Source: Tepidamorphus sp.
Lineage (GTDB): Bacteria > Pseudomonadota > Alphaproteobacteria > Rhizobiales > Tepidamorphaceae
Direction of reading: 5' to 3'
DNA length: 64,000 nucleotides
NCBI GenBank assembly: GCA_028280885.1
Contig: JANQKY010000087.1
Span: 1-64,000 of the forward strand
Made by a program: the position numbers and the translations under genes. Below are positions 15,044 to 23,936 of this stretch, piece by piece. Position 1 is the first letter of the stretch. Each line of letters starts with the position of its first letter. A model generated the notes under the pieces. It saw only the letters and a list, made by a program, of their open reading frames with translations, was not told the DNA's origin and did not search any database.

Positions 15044-16902
15044 TGCGTCTTGCTTTCTGTTGTGGAGGTCGGATTGGCGAGGTCTAGGCCGAGGGCGTCG
15101 AGGGCGGCGACCACGCGGCCGGGATCGTCGCGGAGCACCTCGTCCGGCACCGCGATACGGATCCGCCCGCCGGACCCGCTGTCGGCGCCGACCTGATCGG
15201 CCGGCAGCGCCAGTGCCTCGGCCGCCGCCAGCCGGGCAGCCTCCTGGCGCAGCGTCGGCTTGTGCACCTTGCCGACGCCGGTGAGCGGCAGCGCAGGCAG
15301 CACGATGACAGCCTTGGGGATCGCGGCACGTTCGTCGATCCGTGCCGAGGCAGCGCGAAGCAGGTCGTCGGGATCGGGCGTCGTTCCGGGGCGCGGGGCG
15401 ACGAAGGCGATCGGCACCTCGCCGACCCTGGCATCGGGCCTGGCAACGGCTGCGGCAAGCGCCACGTCCGGATGGGCCATCAGCGCGTCCTCGATCGTCT
15501 TCGGATCGATGTTGTGGCCGCCCCGGTTGATCATGTCCTTGGCCCGCCCGGTGATCGTGACATAGCCGTCGGCGTCGATCAGGCCGATATCGCCGGTGTT
15601 GAGCCAGCCGTCTTCGAGCGGCACGCCGTCATTGGCGATTGCGTCGAGATAGCCGGGAAAGACGCAGGGCGAGCGAGCGACGAGAACGCCCGCTTCGCCG
15701 CGCGGGAGGCGGCGGGCAACCGTCCCGTCCGGTGCAATCTCGGCTGCCTCGACCTCGCAATAGGGCAGGGGCAGGCCGACGGCGCCGGGTTTGCTTTCGC
15801 CCTCGGGCGGCGTGAAGGTCAGCACCAGGGTCGCTTCCGTCAGCCCCCAGGCCTCCTTGATCGGAATGCCGGTGCGTGCGGTGAAGCGCCGGTGCGCCTC
15901 CGCCGGCAGGGCGGCGGCCGAGGAGATCCAGCTTCGGACAGAAGCGATGTCGATATCGTCGCGAAACCGCTGCGCCGCCTCGATCACGACCGTCGGCGGC
16001 CCGACCAGCAGGCTCGCCCGTTCGCGCGCGATGATCTCCCAGAACGCGTCGAGCAGGCCGGGCTGGCGATAGCCGCGCCGGGTGAGCTGGACGATGGTGG
16101 CGCCATAGGCAAGCGGTGTGATCGCGCCCATGACCAGGCCGCCGACATGGAACAGCGGCATCCCGCAGGGCATGATGTCGCCGGTGCGGACGCCGCCGCC
16201 GAAGGCGGATATGAACGCCATGGCGGCGAGGTTGAAATGGGTCACCGGCGCGATCTTCGGCGCGCCGGTGGTGCCGCCGGTGTGGAAATAGGCGGCGATC
16301 TGCGCTGGATCCGGGGGCTGGACAGGATCGGCATCGAGGAACCGGTCGCGCAGGGCTTCATAGCGATCGCCGGTGCCCGCGGGCTCTCCGACGACCAGAA
16401 TATGGTCGAGGCAGGGGGCGCCTTGCCTGATCGCATCCAGTTTTTCGAAGGTGCCGTCCTCGCCGCCCGGCCCCTCAATGCACAGCACTTTGGCGTTGAC
16501 GCGCCGCAGCATGGCGGCGATGGCGTCCGGTTCGAGGAACGGATTGATCGGCATGACGATGCCGGCCTCGGCGCCGGCCAGCATGATCTCGACCGTTTCG
16601 GGCAGGCCGGGCAACAGATAGGCGACGACGTCGGTGCGGCCGATGCCGAGCGAGCGGAACAGGGCGGCGGCGGCGCGGACCTGCCGGTGCAGGTCGGCAT
16701 AGGTCAGGGTCCGTGCCGGCGCGGAGAGGTCGCGGGCGGCATAGAATTTATAGGCGATCCGCTCTCGATAGGACGCGGCGGCGTGCGCAAGCACTTCCGG
16801 CAGAGTCCTGCCCACCAAGTGGGTCTCGATCGGCTGCCGCTCGACCGCCGCGACATCGTCCGGGCCGGCAAATCGCGGTACGGATCGCGCCTGCGGCTGC
16901 AT
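15040..16902 (-). CDS. AMP-dependent acyl-CoA synthetase
   Basis: Adenylate-forming ligase of 620 residues that activates a carboxylic acid with ATP and CoA. The ATP-phosphate loop is FHTGGTTGAPK, the A5-type motif EAWGLTEAT, the Asp-containing GWLNTGDIGLIDADGY, the hinge GRAKDMINRGGHNIDP, and the C-terminal catalytic Lys LTGVGKVHK. It overlaps the oxidoreductase stop by one base and the VOC start by four. Since it is co-transcribed with a TRAP importer and a thioesterase, its substrate is probably the imported acid. Chain type (aryl or alkyl) is not clear from motifs. Confidence 0.9.
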   Translation of the reverse strand: MQPQARSVPRFAGPDDVAAVERQPIETHLVGRTLPEVLAHAAASYRERIAYKFYAARDLSAPARTLTYADLHRQVRAAAALFRSLGIGRTDVVAYLLPGLPETVEIMLAGAEAGIVMPINPFLEPDAIAAMLRRVNAKVLCIEGPGGEDGTFEKLDAIRQGAPCLDHILVVGEPAGTGDRYEALRDRFLDADPVQPPDPAQIAAYFHTGGTTGAPKIAPVTHFNLAAMAFISAFGGGVRTGDIMPCGMPLFHVGGLVMGAITPLAYGATIVQLTRRGYRQPGLLDAFWEIIARERASLLVGPPTVVIEAAQRFRDDIDIASVRSWISSAAALPAEAHRRFTARTGIPIKEAWGLTEATLVLTFTPPEGESKPGAVGLPLPYCEVEAAEIAPDGTVARRLPRGEAGVLVARSPCVFPGYLDAIANDGVPLEDGWLNTGDIGLIDADGYVTITGRAKDMINRGGHNIDPKTIEDALMAHPDVALAAAVARPDARVGEVPIAFVAPRPGTTPDPDDLLRAASARIDERAAIPKAVIVLPALPLTGVGKVHKPTLRQEAARLAAAEALALPADQVGADSGSGGRIRIAVPDEVLRDDPGRVVAALDALGLDLANPTSTTESKTQ

Positions 16903-17816
16903 CAGGCCGCGTCCGGTTTGACGATGATCTTGCCGAACACCGCGCGATCCTCGATCCGGCGGATCGCCTCGATGCCCTGCGACAGGGGGAAGACGGCGTC
17001 GATTTCCGGCTTCAGCGTGCCATCCTCCACCAGTTTCAGGCAGGCCTCGATGTCTTCGCGTGAGAAACCGGTGGAGCCGAGGATCGCCATCTCCGCCATG
17101 AAGATGAAGCGGATGTCGGTCTTCGGATCATAGCCGCCGCCGCGAAACAGCGAGCCGGTCGTCCGCTTCGCGTAAGTATCGACGCCCTCCTCGCTGTAAT
17201 TCAGCGTCTCGTCGGCGCCGAGGGCTTCGAGGCGCCGGCATTTCTCGTCCGAACCTGCGGCCGCGATCACGGTCGCGCCGGCCATCTTGGCAAGCAGCAC
17301 GCAAGCCGTGCCGACGCCGCCGCTCGCGCCGAGGATCAGCACGCGCTCGCCGGCTTTGAGCGCACCCTTGGTGAACAGCATCCGGTAGGCGGTGGCATAG
17401 GCGACGGGCAGGGCTGCCGCATCCTCGTCGCTGACGCCGTCGGGGATCGGGATCAGCTGATCGGCCCGGCAGACGCAGTAGTCGGCCATGGCGCCGGGGC
17501 GGGTCTCGCCCATCATCTCGAAATGGCCGGAGGTGTCGTCGATATGGGCCGGGTTGACCAGGACGCGCCGGCCGATTTCCCAGCCGGAAACCCCGTCGCC
17601 CAGTTCGGCGACGGTGCCGGCGCAATCGCCGCCGGTGATGCCCGGCAGTGCGATCCTGATGCCGGGCATGCCGCGGCGCGAGAAGATGTCGAGATAGTTC
17701 AGGCTGCACGCGGTCACCGCGACCTTGACCCAGCCGGGCTGAACCTGCGGGTCGTCGACATCGCCATAGCGCAGGACGTCGATCGAACCGTGTTCGGGGA
17801 AGTAGATCGCCTTCAT
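16902..17816 (-). CDS. MDR-family alcohol dehydrogenase/quinone oxidoreductase with shortened Rossmann domain
   Basis: Medium-chain dehydrogenase of 304 residues. The N-terminal half is normal (GSIDVLRYGDV, CSLNYLDIFSRRGMPG, GGDCAGTVAELGDGVSGW) and the nucleotide motif LGASGGVGTACVLLAKMAGA is intact. After ALGADETLNYSEEG the protein passes almost directly to YDPKTDIRFIF and ILGSTG. Relatives of about 340 residues have a 35-residue stretch here (the GRGVDVVVDxVGG strand and the next helix). It therefore looks like an in-frame internal deletion. It may be inactive or structurally altered. It overlaps the ligase gene by one base. Confidence 0.75.
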   Translation of the reverse strand: MKAIYFPEHGSIDVLRYGDVDDPQVQPGWVKVAVTACSLNYLDIFSRRGMPGIRIALPGITGGDCAGTVAELGDGVSGWEIGRRVLVNPAHIDDTSGHFEMMGETRPGAMADYCVCRADQLIPIPDGVSDEDAAALPVAYATAYRMLFTKGALKAGERVLILGASGGVGTACVLLAKMAGATVIAAAGSDEKCRRLEALGADETLNYSEEGVDTYAKRTTGSLFRGGGYDPKTDIRFIFMAEMAILGSTGFSREDIEACLKLVEDGTLKPEIDAVFPLSQGIEAIRRIEDRAVFGKIIVKPDAA

Positions 17817-17851
17817 CTTGGCCTCTTTGTTCGGATGATCGCGTTGCGCTC

Positions 17852-18586
17852 TCAGGCGGTGTCGAGGCCCGGCAGGCTGGTTAGCGCCCGGTCGACGGCT
17901 GCCTCGACATGCAGATCGACCAGGTCGATGAAATCCGCCCGGCCCGCGAACAGCATCGGCAGCTCGGTGCAGGCGAGCACGATCGCCCCGGCGCCTCGGT
18001 CCCTGAGAGAGCCCGTGATCGCCAGGACTTCCTGGCGGGCGGCATCGGTGACCGTTCCGTGCGTCAGCTCTTCGAAGATGATCCGGTCGATCCCGTCGCG
18101 CTGATCGGCATCGGGGACGATTGGCTCCACGCCGCCTGCAACGAGCTTCGAGGTGAGGAACGAACCGGTCAGCGTCGTGCTCGTTCCAAGCAGGCCGAGC
18201 CTGCCGATGCCGTTCCTGACCGCGTGTTCCGCCAGCACGTCGCCGGCATGCAGCAGCGGGACGGAAATCGCATTCGCGACATCACCGGCGACGGCATGGC
18301 CGGTCATCGCGGTGATCATGACGAACGCGGCGCCGGCCCGTTCGGTGGTCATCGCCGCAGCGGAGATCGCTGCGGCGATGCCCTGCCAGTCGTTGCGACC
18401 GGCCCGGGAGGTAAGGTCCTCGAAGTCCAGCGTGACGAGCACCGAGCGGGCGTTGTGATGGCCGCCTAGCCGGCGCTGCACGAGCCGGTTGAGACGGGCG
18501 TAGTAGAGCGCCGTCGATTGCCAGCTCATGCCGCCGACGAGCCCGATAAGGCCGGGGTCCCGCCGCTGTGCCTCACGCGGTTGCAT
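17852..18586 (-). CDS. Aspartate/glutamate racemase family protein
   Basis: Two-domain racemase of 244 residues (Asp/Glu/hydantoin racemase superfamily). LIGLVGGMSWQSTALYYARLN is the family opening. The second catalytic cysteine is present in VLACTELPML; at the first catalytic position the sequence reads ITAMTGHAV, with Thr instead of Cys, as I recall for YgeA-type racemases. It lies 30 bases after the TRAP binding-protein gene and 35 bases before the oxidoreductase. It could racemise an amino acid moiety released by this module; a hydantoin substrate is less likely given the motif. Confidence 0.8.
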   Translation of the reverse strand: MQPREAQRRDPGLIGLVGGMSWQSTALYYARLNRLVQRRLGGHHNARSVLVTLDFEDLTSRAGRNDWQGIAAAISAAAMTTERAGAAFVMITAMTGHAVAGDVANAISVPLLHAGDVLAEHAVRNGIGRLGLLGTSTTLTGSFLTSKLVAGGVEPIVPDADQRDGIDRIIFEELTHGTVTDAARQEVLAITGSLRDRGAGAIVLACTELPMLFAGRADFIDLVDLHVEAAVDRALTSLPGLDTA

Positions 18587-18616
18587 GATCGCCGTCCGGA
18601 CGTCGCGGCGCGCTGC

Positions 18617-19753
18617 TCAGAAGTCGTATTTGGAGAAGACGCGCTGGTTGATCAGGTCGGCATATTTGTCCTTGTCGCCTTTGAAGCCGGGCAGATGGTC
18701 CTCATGCCAGGCGCGCATCACCTCGACCATCTGGTCGATCAGCGCATCGCCGTTTTCCAGGCCGCGGCTCTTGGCCAGGTCCTTCAGCGCGAGAACCTCC
18801 TCGGCCTGATACTCGTTCCAGAGCGCCCGCATCGCCTCGTCGCCGGGCGCGAAGGCGATCTTGTCCTTGAGCGTGTCGCGGACCACGGCATCCATGTCGA
18901 CATAGGCGTCGTTGACATAGTCCCAGGCGATCCCCGGCATCAGCGATACGATCGCCTTGCGGTCGTCGGCGGAGATCTTGTCCCAGGTGCCCGTGCCGAA
19001 CACCAGCGGAACGGCGCCGGTAATGATGCCCTGCGGCATCTCGATGACGCCCTTGACGGTGTCCTCCAGCCCGTAGCTGCGGATCCACGCCGTGCCGATC
19101 AGCGTGCAGTCGGTCTGGCCAAGCTGCAGGGCGGGCAGGATGTCGGTGATCCGGGTGCGCACCGGGGTCATCCCGAGCTTGTCGGCCCAACGCGATTCCG
19201 GCGTGCCGATGACGCTGATCTTCTTGCCTTCAAGGTCGGCGGCGGTCTCGACCGGCATCGTGCACTGCATCGTCAGCGGCGAGGCCGACTGGACCAGCAC
19301 CGGCACCAGGCCGGTTTCGCGGAACTCCTCCCGGCACTTGTCGCAGGCAACGAAGAAGATCTCGTTCAGCGCCCCCATCGTGGCATAGGGGTCGGTCCCC
19401 AGGCCCGACAGTTCCGCCATCAGGCTGGAATAGGGCAGGTCGGCGCCATGGAACTGGGTGATGAAGAAGCCGGAATCGACGATGCCGTCGCGGATGCCCT
19501 GCAGCGTGTTGGGCAGGGAGACGAGCTGGCCGCCGACGATCGGATTGAAGCTGACGCGCCCCCCGGTCGCCTCGGTGATCTGGTCGAGCGCGGGAAACAC
19601 GCCCTTGGAATTGGCCGACGAGCGTTCGGGAACGCCGGATCCGAAGGTGAAGGTCTCCGCCATCGCCGGTGACGCGGCGAAAAAGCCGACCGTCGCCAGA
19701 GCCGCGATCGTGGCGGTTCCGGCTGTCGCGATCGAGAAGCGGGTGCGTGCCAT
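18617..19753 (-). CDS. TRAP transporter solute-binding protein (DctP)
   Basis: Periplasmic substrate-binding protein of 378 residues with a signal peptide (cleavage near AMA, residue 32). It resembles the DctP family: FPALDQITEATGGRVSF near the N-terminus, LEGKKISVIGTPESRWADKLG with TPVRT in the substrate-arginine region, and DILPALQLGQTDCTL. Two CxxC-spaced cysteines (ACDKCREEF) are unusual and might form a disulfide. It is the first gene of the minus-strand operon and has a palindromic operator in its promoter. DctQ and DctM lie four genes downstream. Confidence 0.9.
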   Translation of the reverse strand: MARTRFSIATAGTATIAALATVGFFAASPAMAETFTFGSGVPERSSANSKGVFPALDQITEATGGRVSFNPIVGGQLVSLPNTLQGIRDGIVDSGFFITQFHGADLPYSSLMAELSGLGTDPYATMGALNEIFFVACDKCREEFRETGLVPVLVQSASPLTMQCTMPVETAADLEGKKISVIGTPESRWADKLGMTPVRTRITDILPALQLGQTDCTLIGTAWIRSYGLEDTVKGVIEMPQGIITGAVPLVFGTGTWDKISADDRKAIVSLMPGIAWDYVNDAYVDMDAVVRDTLKDKIAFAPGDEAMRALWNEYQAEEVLALKDLAKSRGLENGDALIDQMVEVMRAWHEDHLPGFKGDKDKYADLINQRVFSKYDF

Positions 19754-19804
19754 CTTGTCTCTCCCTGTTGGACGGGCCCCTCTGTCTGTCCGTCCTTAAG
19801 ACGC

Positions 19805-19842
19805 ATGATACGGCGCCGATCGATTTAGTCAACAATGTTGAC
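19805..19842 (-). promoter_or_regulatory. Promoter with palindromic operator before the TRAP/ligase operon
   Basis: Read on the minus strand, TTGACT (19827-19832) and TATCAT (19805-19810) are separated by 16 bases, a good sigma-70-like promoter for the operon starting at 19753. The 15-bp palindrome GTCAACA-A-TGTTGAC (19828-19842) overlaps the -35 box. It is nearly the same as the site at 20517-20532 on the other side of the marR-type gene, so it is probably bound by that MarR protein. Confidence 0.7.
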
Positions 19843-19940
19843 GATATGGGTTTGCAGGATGGCGGAAGGCGATGCGGCCGGCTGGCCGGCGCGATGGTCT
19901 CAACGGGACGTTTCGGGTTGAACCGGCGGCCAAGCCGCCC

Positions 19941-20438
19941 TCAGGCGCGCCGCCGCCGATACCGCACGGGCGTGTCGTCCTGCCCGTCCTGCGTCGCCGA
20001 GCGGATGTCCAGGAGCACACCGCGCAGGGTTTTGGTCGCCTCCGGGCCGACGATCGCCTCGATATCCTCCTCGGCGCGCCGCAGCGCCCGGACGCCATGG
20101 GCGAGCAGGGTGCGGCCGGCCTCGGTCGCCCGGACGATGCGGCTGCGGCCGTCGTCGGGGTCGGCTTCCCACTCTACGAAGCCGTATTCGGCGAACTGGG
20201 CGACGAGCTTGCTCATCGCCTGTTTCGAGATGCCGGCCTGCTCGGCCATGTCGGTGATCCGCGCGCCCTCCATCCGCATGGTGCGCAGGACATGGGTGTC
20301 GGCGGCCTTGATCATCGTGTAGCCGGCCTCGCGCAGATAGCCGAGCGCCCGCCGGTCGAAGAGCAGATGGACCTGGTCGAGCAGACGGCCCAGATTGGTT
20401 CCACGCAGATGTTCAAGCTCGGCGTCAGTCAACGTCAC
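19941..20438 (-). CDS. MarR-family transcriptional regulator
   Basis: Winged-helix repressor of 165 residues. The helix-turn-helix is ITDMAEQAGISKQAMSKLVAQF (about residues 60-81) and the wing follows (VEWEADPDDGRSRIVRATEAGR). It starts with GTG behind an AGGAG site. It lies between the eight-gene operon and the M20 amidohydrolase gene, and matching palindromes occur in front of both and of itself. MarR proteins usually dimerise on such sites and release on binding an aromatic acid or its CoA ester; the ligand here is unknown. Confidence 0.9.
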   Translation of the reverse strand: MTLTDAELEHLRGTNLGRLLDQVHLLFDRRALGYLREAGYTMIKAADTHVLRTMRMEGARITDMAEQAGISKQAMSKLVAQFAEYGFVEWEADPDDGRSRIVRATEAGRTLLAHGVRALRRAEEDIEAIVGPEATKTLRGVLLDIRSATQDGQDDTPVRYRRRRA

Positions 20439-20512
20439 CGACTACACTCCTGATGGGGTCCGGTCGGTCATGATATCGATTCGTCGCGGACCGGTGGCTT
20501 GTAAAATCGCTA

Positions 20513-20535
20513 TTTAGTCAATAATGTTGACTATA
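20513..20535. promoter_or_regulatory. Second copy of the MarR-type operator
   Basis: TTTAGTCAATAATGTTGACT is an inverted repeat (AGTCAA / TTGACT) differing from the site at 19828 by a few bases, including the same TTTAG left flank. It sits in the 146-bp divergent gap between the MarR gene and the amidohydrolase and is followed by TATATT, which may be a -10 box. It could control both directions. Confidence 0.65.
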
Positions 20536-20584
20536 TTCCAAAACCTGCCCCGACAACCCCTCCCAATCGCCAAGGGTACCGCCG

Positions 20585-21754
20585 ATGCGTCTGATCCCGG
20601 AAATCGCCGACCGTGCCGACACGCTGACCGAATGGCGCCGCGACCTGCATCGTCATCCCGAACTCGGCTTTAAGGAGGTGCGGACGGCCGCTTTCGTCGC
20701 CGACCGGCTTCGTCAGGCGGGTTTTTCGGTCGCCGAAGGCATCGGGCGGACGGGTGTCGTCGGCAGCCTGTCGACCGGTAACGGACCGGCGATCGGTCTG
20801 CGTGCCGACATGGATGCGCTGCCTATGCAGGAAGGTGCCGATCGCCCCTGGAAGTCGGCGACGCCGGGCGTTTTCCACGGCTGCGGCCATGACGGTCATA
20901 CGGTCGCGCTGCTGGCGGCGGCCGAGCATCTGGCGCGGTCGCGGCGCTTCTGTGGCACGGTGCATGTGATCTTCCAGCCGGCCGAGGAGGGGCTCGGCGG
21001 CGGCAGGGCGATGGTCGAGGACGGGCTGTTCGACAGCTTTCCCTGCGATGCCGTCTTCGGCTTCCACACCATGCCGCTCCTGCCGTTCGGCCAGGCCTCG
21101 GTCAGGGCCGGCGCGGCGATGGCGTCCTTCGACGAATTCGTGGTCACCATGACCGGTCGCGGCGGCCATGCGGCGATGCCGCACAAGACGGTGGACACCG
21201 CCTTCGCGCTGGCCGAGGCGGCGGTGTCGCTGCAGGGGGTGATCAGCCGCGAGGTCGATCCGCATGCCGCCGCCGTCCTCAGCGTGACCCAGATCCATGT
21301 CGGCACGACGCATAACGTGGTTGCCGACCAGGGCTGGTTCGGCGGGACCGTGAGGGCGCTGGACGAGACGGCGCGGCAGCGCACGGAAGCCGCCTTCCAC
21401 CGGGTGGTCGGCGGCATCGCGGCGGCGCGCGGCGTCGACGTGGCGATCGACTATGACCGGCGCTATCCGGTGCTGGTCAACGATGCCGACCTGGCGACCC
21501 GCGCCGAGGAGGCGGTCTGCGAGGTGGTTGGCGCGGAGAATGTCGCCAACGACTTTCCGCCCCTGCTTGCCGCGGAGGATTTCGCCTTTATGACGCAGGC
21601 CGTTCCCGGCGCCTATATCCTGTTCGGCCAGGGGCGGGGGCCTGAAAGCCCGATGGTGCATGATCCCGCCTATGACTTCGACGACGCCCTTTTACCGGTC
21701 GCGGCAAGCTGCCTGGTCAGGCTCGTCGAACGGTACTTGCCGAATGAGCCGTGA
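20585..21754 (+). CDS. M20-family amidohydrolase (hippurate/IAA-amino acid hydrolase type)
   Basis: Zinc-type aminoacylase of 389 residues that cleaves an N-acyl amino acid or related amide. The dinuclear metal motif is FHGCGHDGHTVALL, followed by FQPAEEGLGGGRAM and FGFHTMPLLPFG; the lid domain starts near ASFDEFVVTMTGRGGHAAMPHKTVD. It has no signal peptide, so it works in the cytoplasm. It shares the MarR-type operator with the TRAP/ligase operon, which suggests that a conjugate is imported, cleaved here, and its acid part activated by the ligase. Confidence 0.9.
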   Translation: MRLIPEIADRADTLTEWRRDLHRHPELGFKEVRTAAFVADRLRQAGFSVAEGIGRTGVVGSLSTGNGPAIGLRADMDALPMQEGADRPWKSATPGVFHGCGHDGHTVALLAAAEHLARSRRFCGTVHVIFQPAEEGLGGGRAMVEDGLFDSFPCDAVFGFHTMPLLPFGQASVRAGAAMASFDEFVVTMTGRGGHAAMPHKTVDTAFALAEAAVSLQGVISREVDPHAAAVLSVTQIHVGTTHNVVADQGWFGGTVRALDETARQRTEAAFHRVVGGIAAARGVDVAIDYDRRYPVLVNDADLATRAEEAVCEVVGAENVANDFPPLLAAEDFAFMTQAVPGAYILFGQGRGPESPMVHDPAYDFDDALLPVAASCLVRLVERYLPNEP

Positions 21755-21796
21755 CATGCCGAAATGGGACGCAGGAACGATGGAGGGGGCGTGCGG

Positions 21797-22909
21797 ATGC
21801 ATGGTCGCGACTGGGTCAATCGGGCGGTGTCGCTCATCGACGCCGACATGCGGCGGTCCGCCGACACGCATCTGATCAAGCTCGACGTGCCGGCGCTGGC
21901 CGGTGAGGCGCGGATTGATCTTTATCTGAAGGATGAATCGACCCATCCGACCGGCAGCCTCAAGCACCGGCTGGCGCGCTCGCTGTTTCTCTACGGGCTG
22001 TGCAACGGCAAGATCCGGGAAGGCCGGCCGGTGGTCGAGGCCTCGTCCGGCTCGACGGCGGTGTCGGAGGCCTATTTCGCCCGGATGATCGGGCTACCCT
22101 TCTATGCGGTGATGCCGCGCGGCACCTCGCAGGAGAAGATCGACGCGATCGTCCATTACGGCGGCGAGTGCCGGTTCGTCGACGATTCCAGAACGATGTA
22201 CGCTGAGGCCGCCGCGCTGGCCGACCAGACGGGCGGGCATTATCTCGACCAGTTCACCTTCGCCGAACGGGCGACCGACTGGCGCGGCAACAACAACATC
22301 GCCGTGTCGATCTTCGAGCAGATGCGGCAGGAGCGTTTCTGCGAGCCGGCCTGGATCGTCATGAGCGCGGGCACCGGCGGCACGTCGGCGACGATCGGCC
22401 GGTATCTGCGCTACCGCCGCCATGCCACGCGCCTCGTCGTCGCCGATGTCGAGTTCAGCGCCTATTTCGACGGCTTCCGCGACGCCGATCCGAATTGCAC
22501 CTGCGATCGGTCCTCGCGGATCGAGGGGATCGGCCGGCCGCGCGTCGAACCCTCCTTCGTGCCCGGCGTGATCGACCGGATGGTGAAGATCCCCGATGCC
22601 GTATCGCTTGCGGCGATGCGCGTGCTGTCGCGGCTGTTGGGGCGGGCCGTGGGCGGGTCGACCGGAACGAATTTCTTCGGCATGTGCATGGTGGCCGATG
22701 CGATGCGGCGGGCCGGTGAGGCCGGGTCACTGGTCACGCTGATCTGCGATTCCGGCGAGCGCTACCGGCACAGCTATCACGATCCGGCGTGGCTGGACGC
22801 CGCGGGCCTCGACACGGCGCCGCACGAAGCGATGCTGGAGCGGTTCCTGGCCGGCGGTCCGCTGGACCTGCCCGAGGGCCTCGTTCAGGTTTCGGACGGG
22901 CCGGACTGA
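21797..22909 (+). CDS. PLP-dependent cysteine synthase-family protein, Cds1-like
   Basis: Fold-type II PLP enzyme of 370 residues. The cofactor lysine is Lys56 in [15 protein letters not shown], and [38 protein letters not shown] and [20 protein letters not shown] closely recall mycobacterial Cds1, a cysteine desulfhydrase. The reaction may therefore be conversion of L-cysteine to pyruvate, sulfide and ammonia. The ATG at 21797 was chosen because GGAGGGG precedes it by eight bases; another ATG lies at 21764. It follows the amidohydrolase by 42 bases, so the amino acid released there may be its substrate (inference). The last 25 bases overlap the IclR gene on the other strand. Confidence 0.87.
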   Translation: MHGRDWVNRAVSLIDADMRRSADTHLIKLDVPALAGEARIDLYLKDESTHPTGSLKHRLARSLFLYGLCNGKIREGRPVVEASSGSTAVSEAYFARMIGLPFYAVMPRGTSQEKIDAIVHYGGECRFVDDSRTMYAEAAALADQTGGHYLDQFTFAERATDWRGNNNIAVSIFEQMRQERFCEPAWIVMSAGTGGTSATIGRYLRYRRHATRLVVADVEFSAYFDGFRDADPNCTCDRSSRIEGIGRPRVEPSFVPGVIDRMVKIPDAVSLAAMRVLSRLLGRAVGGSTGTNFFGMCMVADAMRRAGEAGSLVTLICDSGERYRHSYHDPAWLDAAGLDTAPHEAMLERFLAGGPLDLPEGLVQVSDGPD

Positions 22910-23703
22910 TCGCCGAGCGGGGCGAAGGACTGGGCGCGGCAGAAGGCGGTCAGTTTTTCGACCTCGTCGGAGCCCGCGCGCAATACGGCCGGATCGGTGC
23001 CGATCAGCGTGACGACGGCCTGGGCCTCGCCCTGCCAGTCGAGGACCGGCGCGGCGAGCGCGACGAGGCCCGGAATGAACATGCCTTCGACGCAGGCATA
23101 GCCGCGCCTGCGGGTCAGCGCGACAAGATCCTCGATCCCCCGGCTTGACGGGTCCAGGTCCGGAATGAGGGACGGATTGCGCTTCAGCCGCCGCAATTCG
23201 GTCTCCAGCGCCGTCTTCAGCGGCGCGCGCGGTCCCCAGGCGAGGAAAGCGCGGCCGCTGGCAGACGACAGCAGCGGCAGCGTCGTGCCGAGGCCCATCG
23301 ACGTGACGGTCGGCGATTCGGCCCGCTCCCAGCGGATCACCGTGGCGCCGGAATTGCCCCACACCGACAACAGCACTGTCAGGCCGGTTTCCAGGCGCAG
23401 GTCCGGGATCGCGTCGGAGGCGCGGTTGACGAAGTCGAGCCGCCCGATCGCCGACAGGCCGAGCGATACCGCGGCGGGGCCGAGATCGTATTTGCCCGAC
23501 CGTCCGGCCTGCTCGACGAGGCCGGCATTGTGGAACGAGGCGAGATAGCGGTGCACCTTGCTGGGCGGCATGGCGCAGTCGCGGGCGAGGTCGGTCAGCG
23601 ACACCGGTCCTGAGCGCGCAGCCATCTCCATGAGCAGCCGCAGGGCGCTGTCGAGCGACTGGATGCCGCCGCTTGGCCCGGTGCCGGCTTTTTGTTTTTC
23701 CAT
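22885..23703 (-). CDS. IclR-family transcriptional regulator
   Basis: Regulator of 272 residues with an N-terminal winged helix ([44 protein letters not shown]) and a C-terminal GAF-like effector domain (about residues 90-260, with [22 protein letters not shown] and the later [20 protein letters not shown]). The ATG at 23703 was taken over an in-frame TTG nine bases upstream, which is too close to the GGGAGG site. It is divergent from the hydroxylase-ligase operon and is the likely controller of it. Confidence 0.9.
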   Translation of the reverse strand: MEKQKAGTGPSGGIQSLDSALRLLMEMAARSGPVSLTDLARDCAMPPSKVHRYLASFHNAGLVEQAGRSGKYDLGPAAVSLGLSAIGRLDFVNRASDAIPDLRLETGLTVLLSVWGNSGATVIRWERAESPTVTSMGLGTTLPLLSSASGRAFLAWGPRAPLKTALETELRRLKRNPSLIPDLDPSSRGIEDLVALTRRRGYACVEGMFIPGLVALAAPVLDWQGEAQAVVTLIGTDPAVLRAGSDEVEKLTAFCRAQSFAPLGDQSGPSET

Positions 23704-23876
23704 CCGTTTCAAGACCTCCCAGGTCGCATCATTGCCGCGCGTTCCGCGCCGCCGAACGGGCTTTGCCCCTCACTAGCAGACTATCGGTCCGATGCGACAG
23801 CCACGCGGGGCTTGAGGCTTGGCGGCAAGCTTCTGTTTTGGCATAGAATTTTCCATAATATAAAACTAATTGCATA

Positions 23877-23894
23877 ATACGTAAAAATCCGTAT
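23877..23894. promoter_or_regulatory. Inverted repeat in the IclR / hydroxylase-ligase divergent gap
   Basis: The gap 23704-23936 turns AT-rich from 23840. Within it ATACG and CGTAT form an inverted repeat with an 8-base spacer, 43 bases before the ATG at 23937. It is a candidate site for the IclR regulator. No clear -35/-10 pair could be assigned. Confidence 0.35.
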
Positions 23895-23936
23895 GCTCGC
23901 CGCAAATCAAGATGGGCCTGAACTTTGGGAGGAGAC

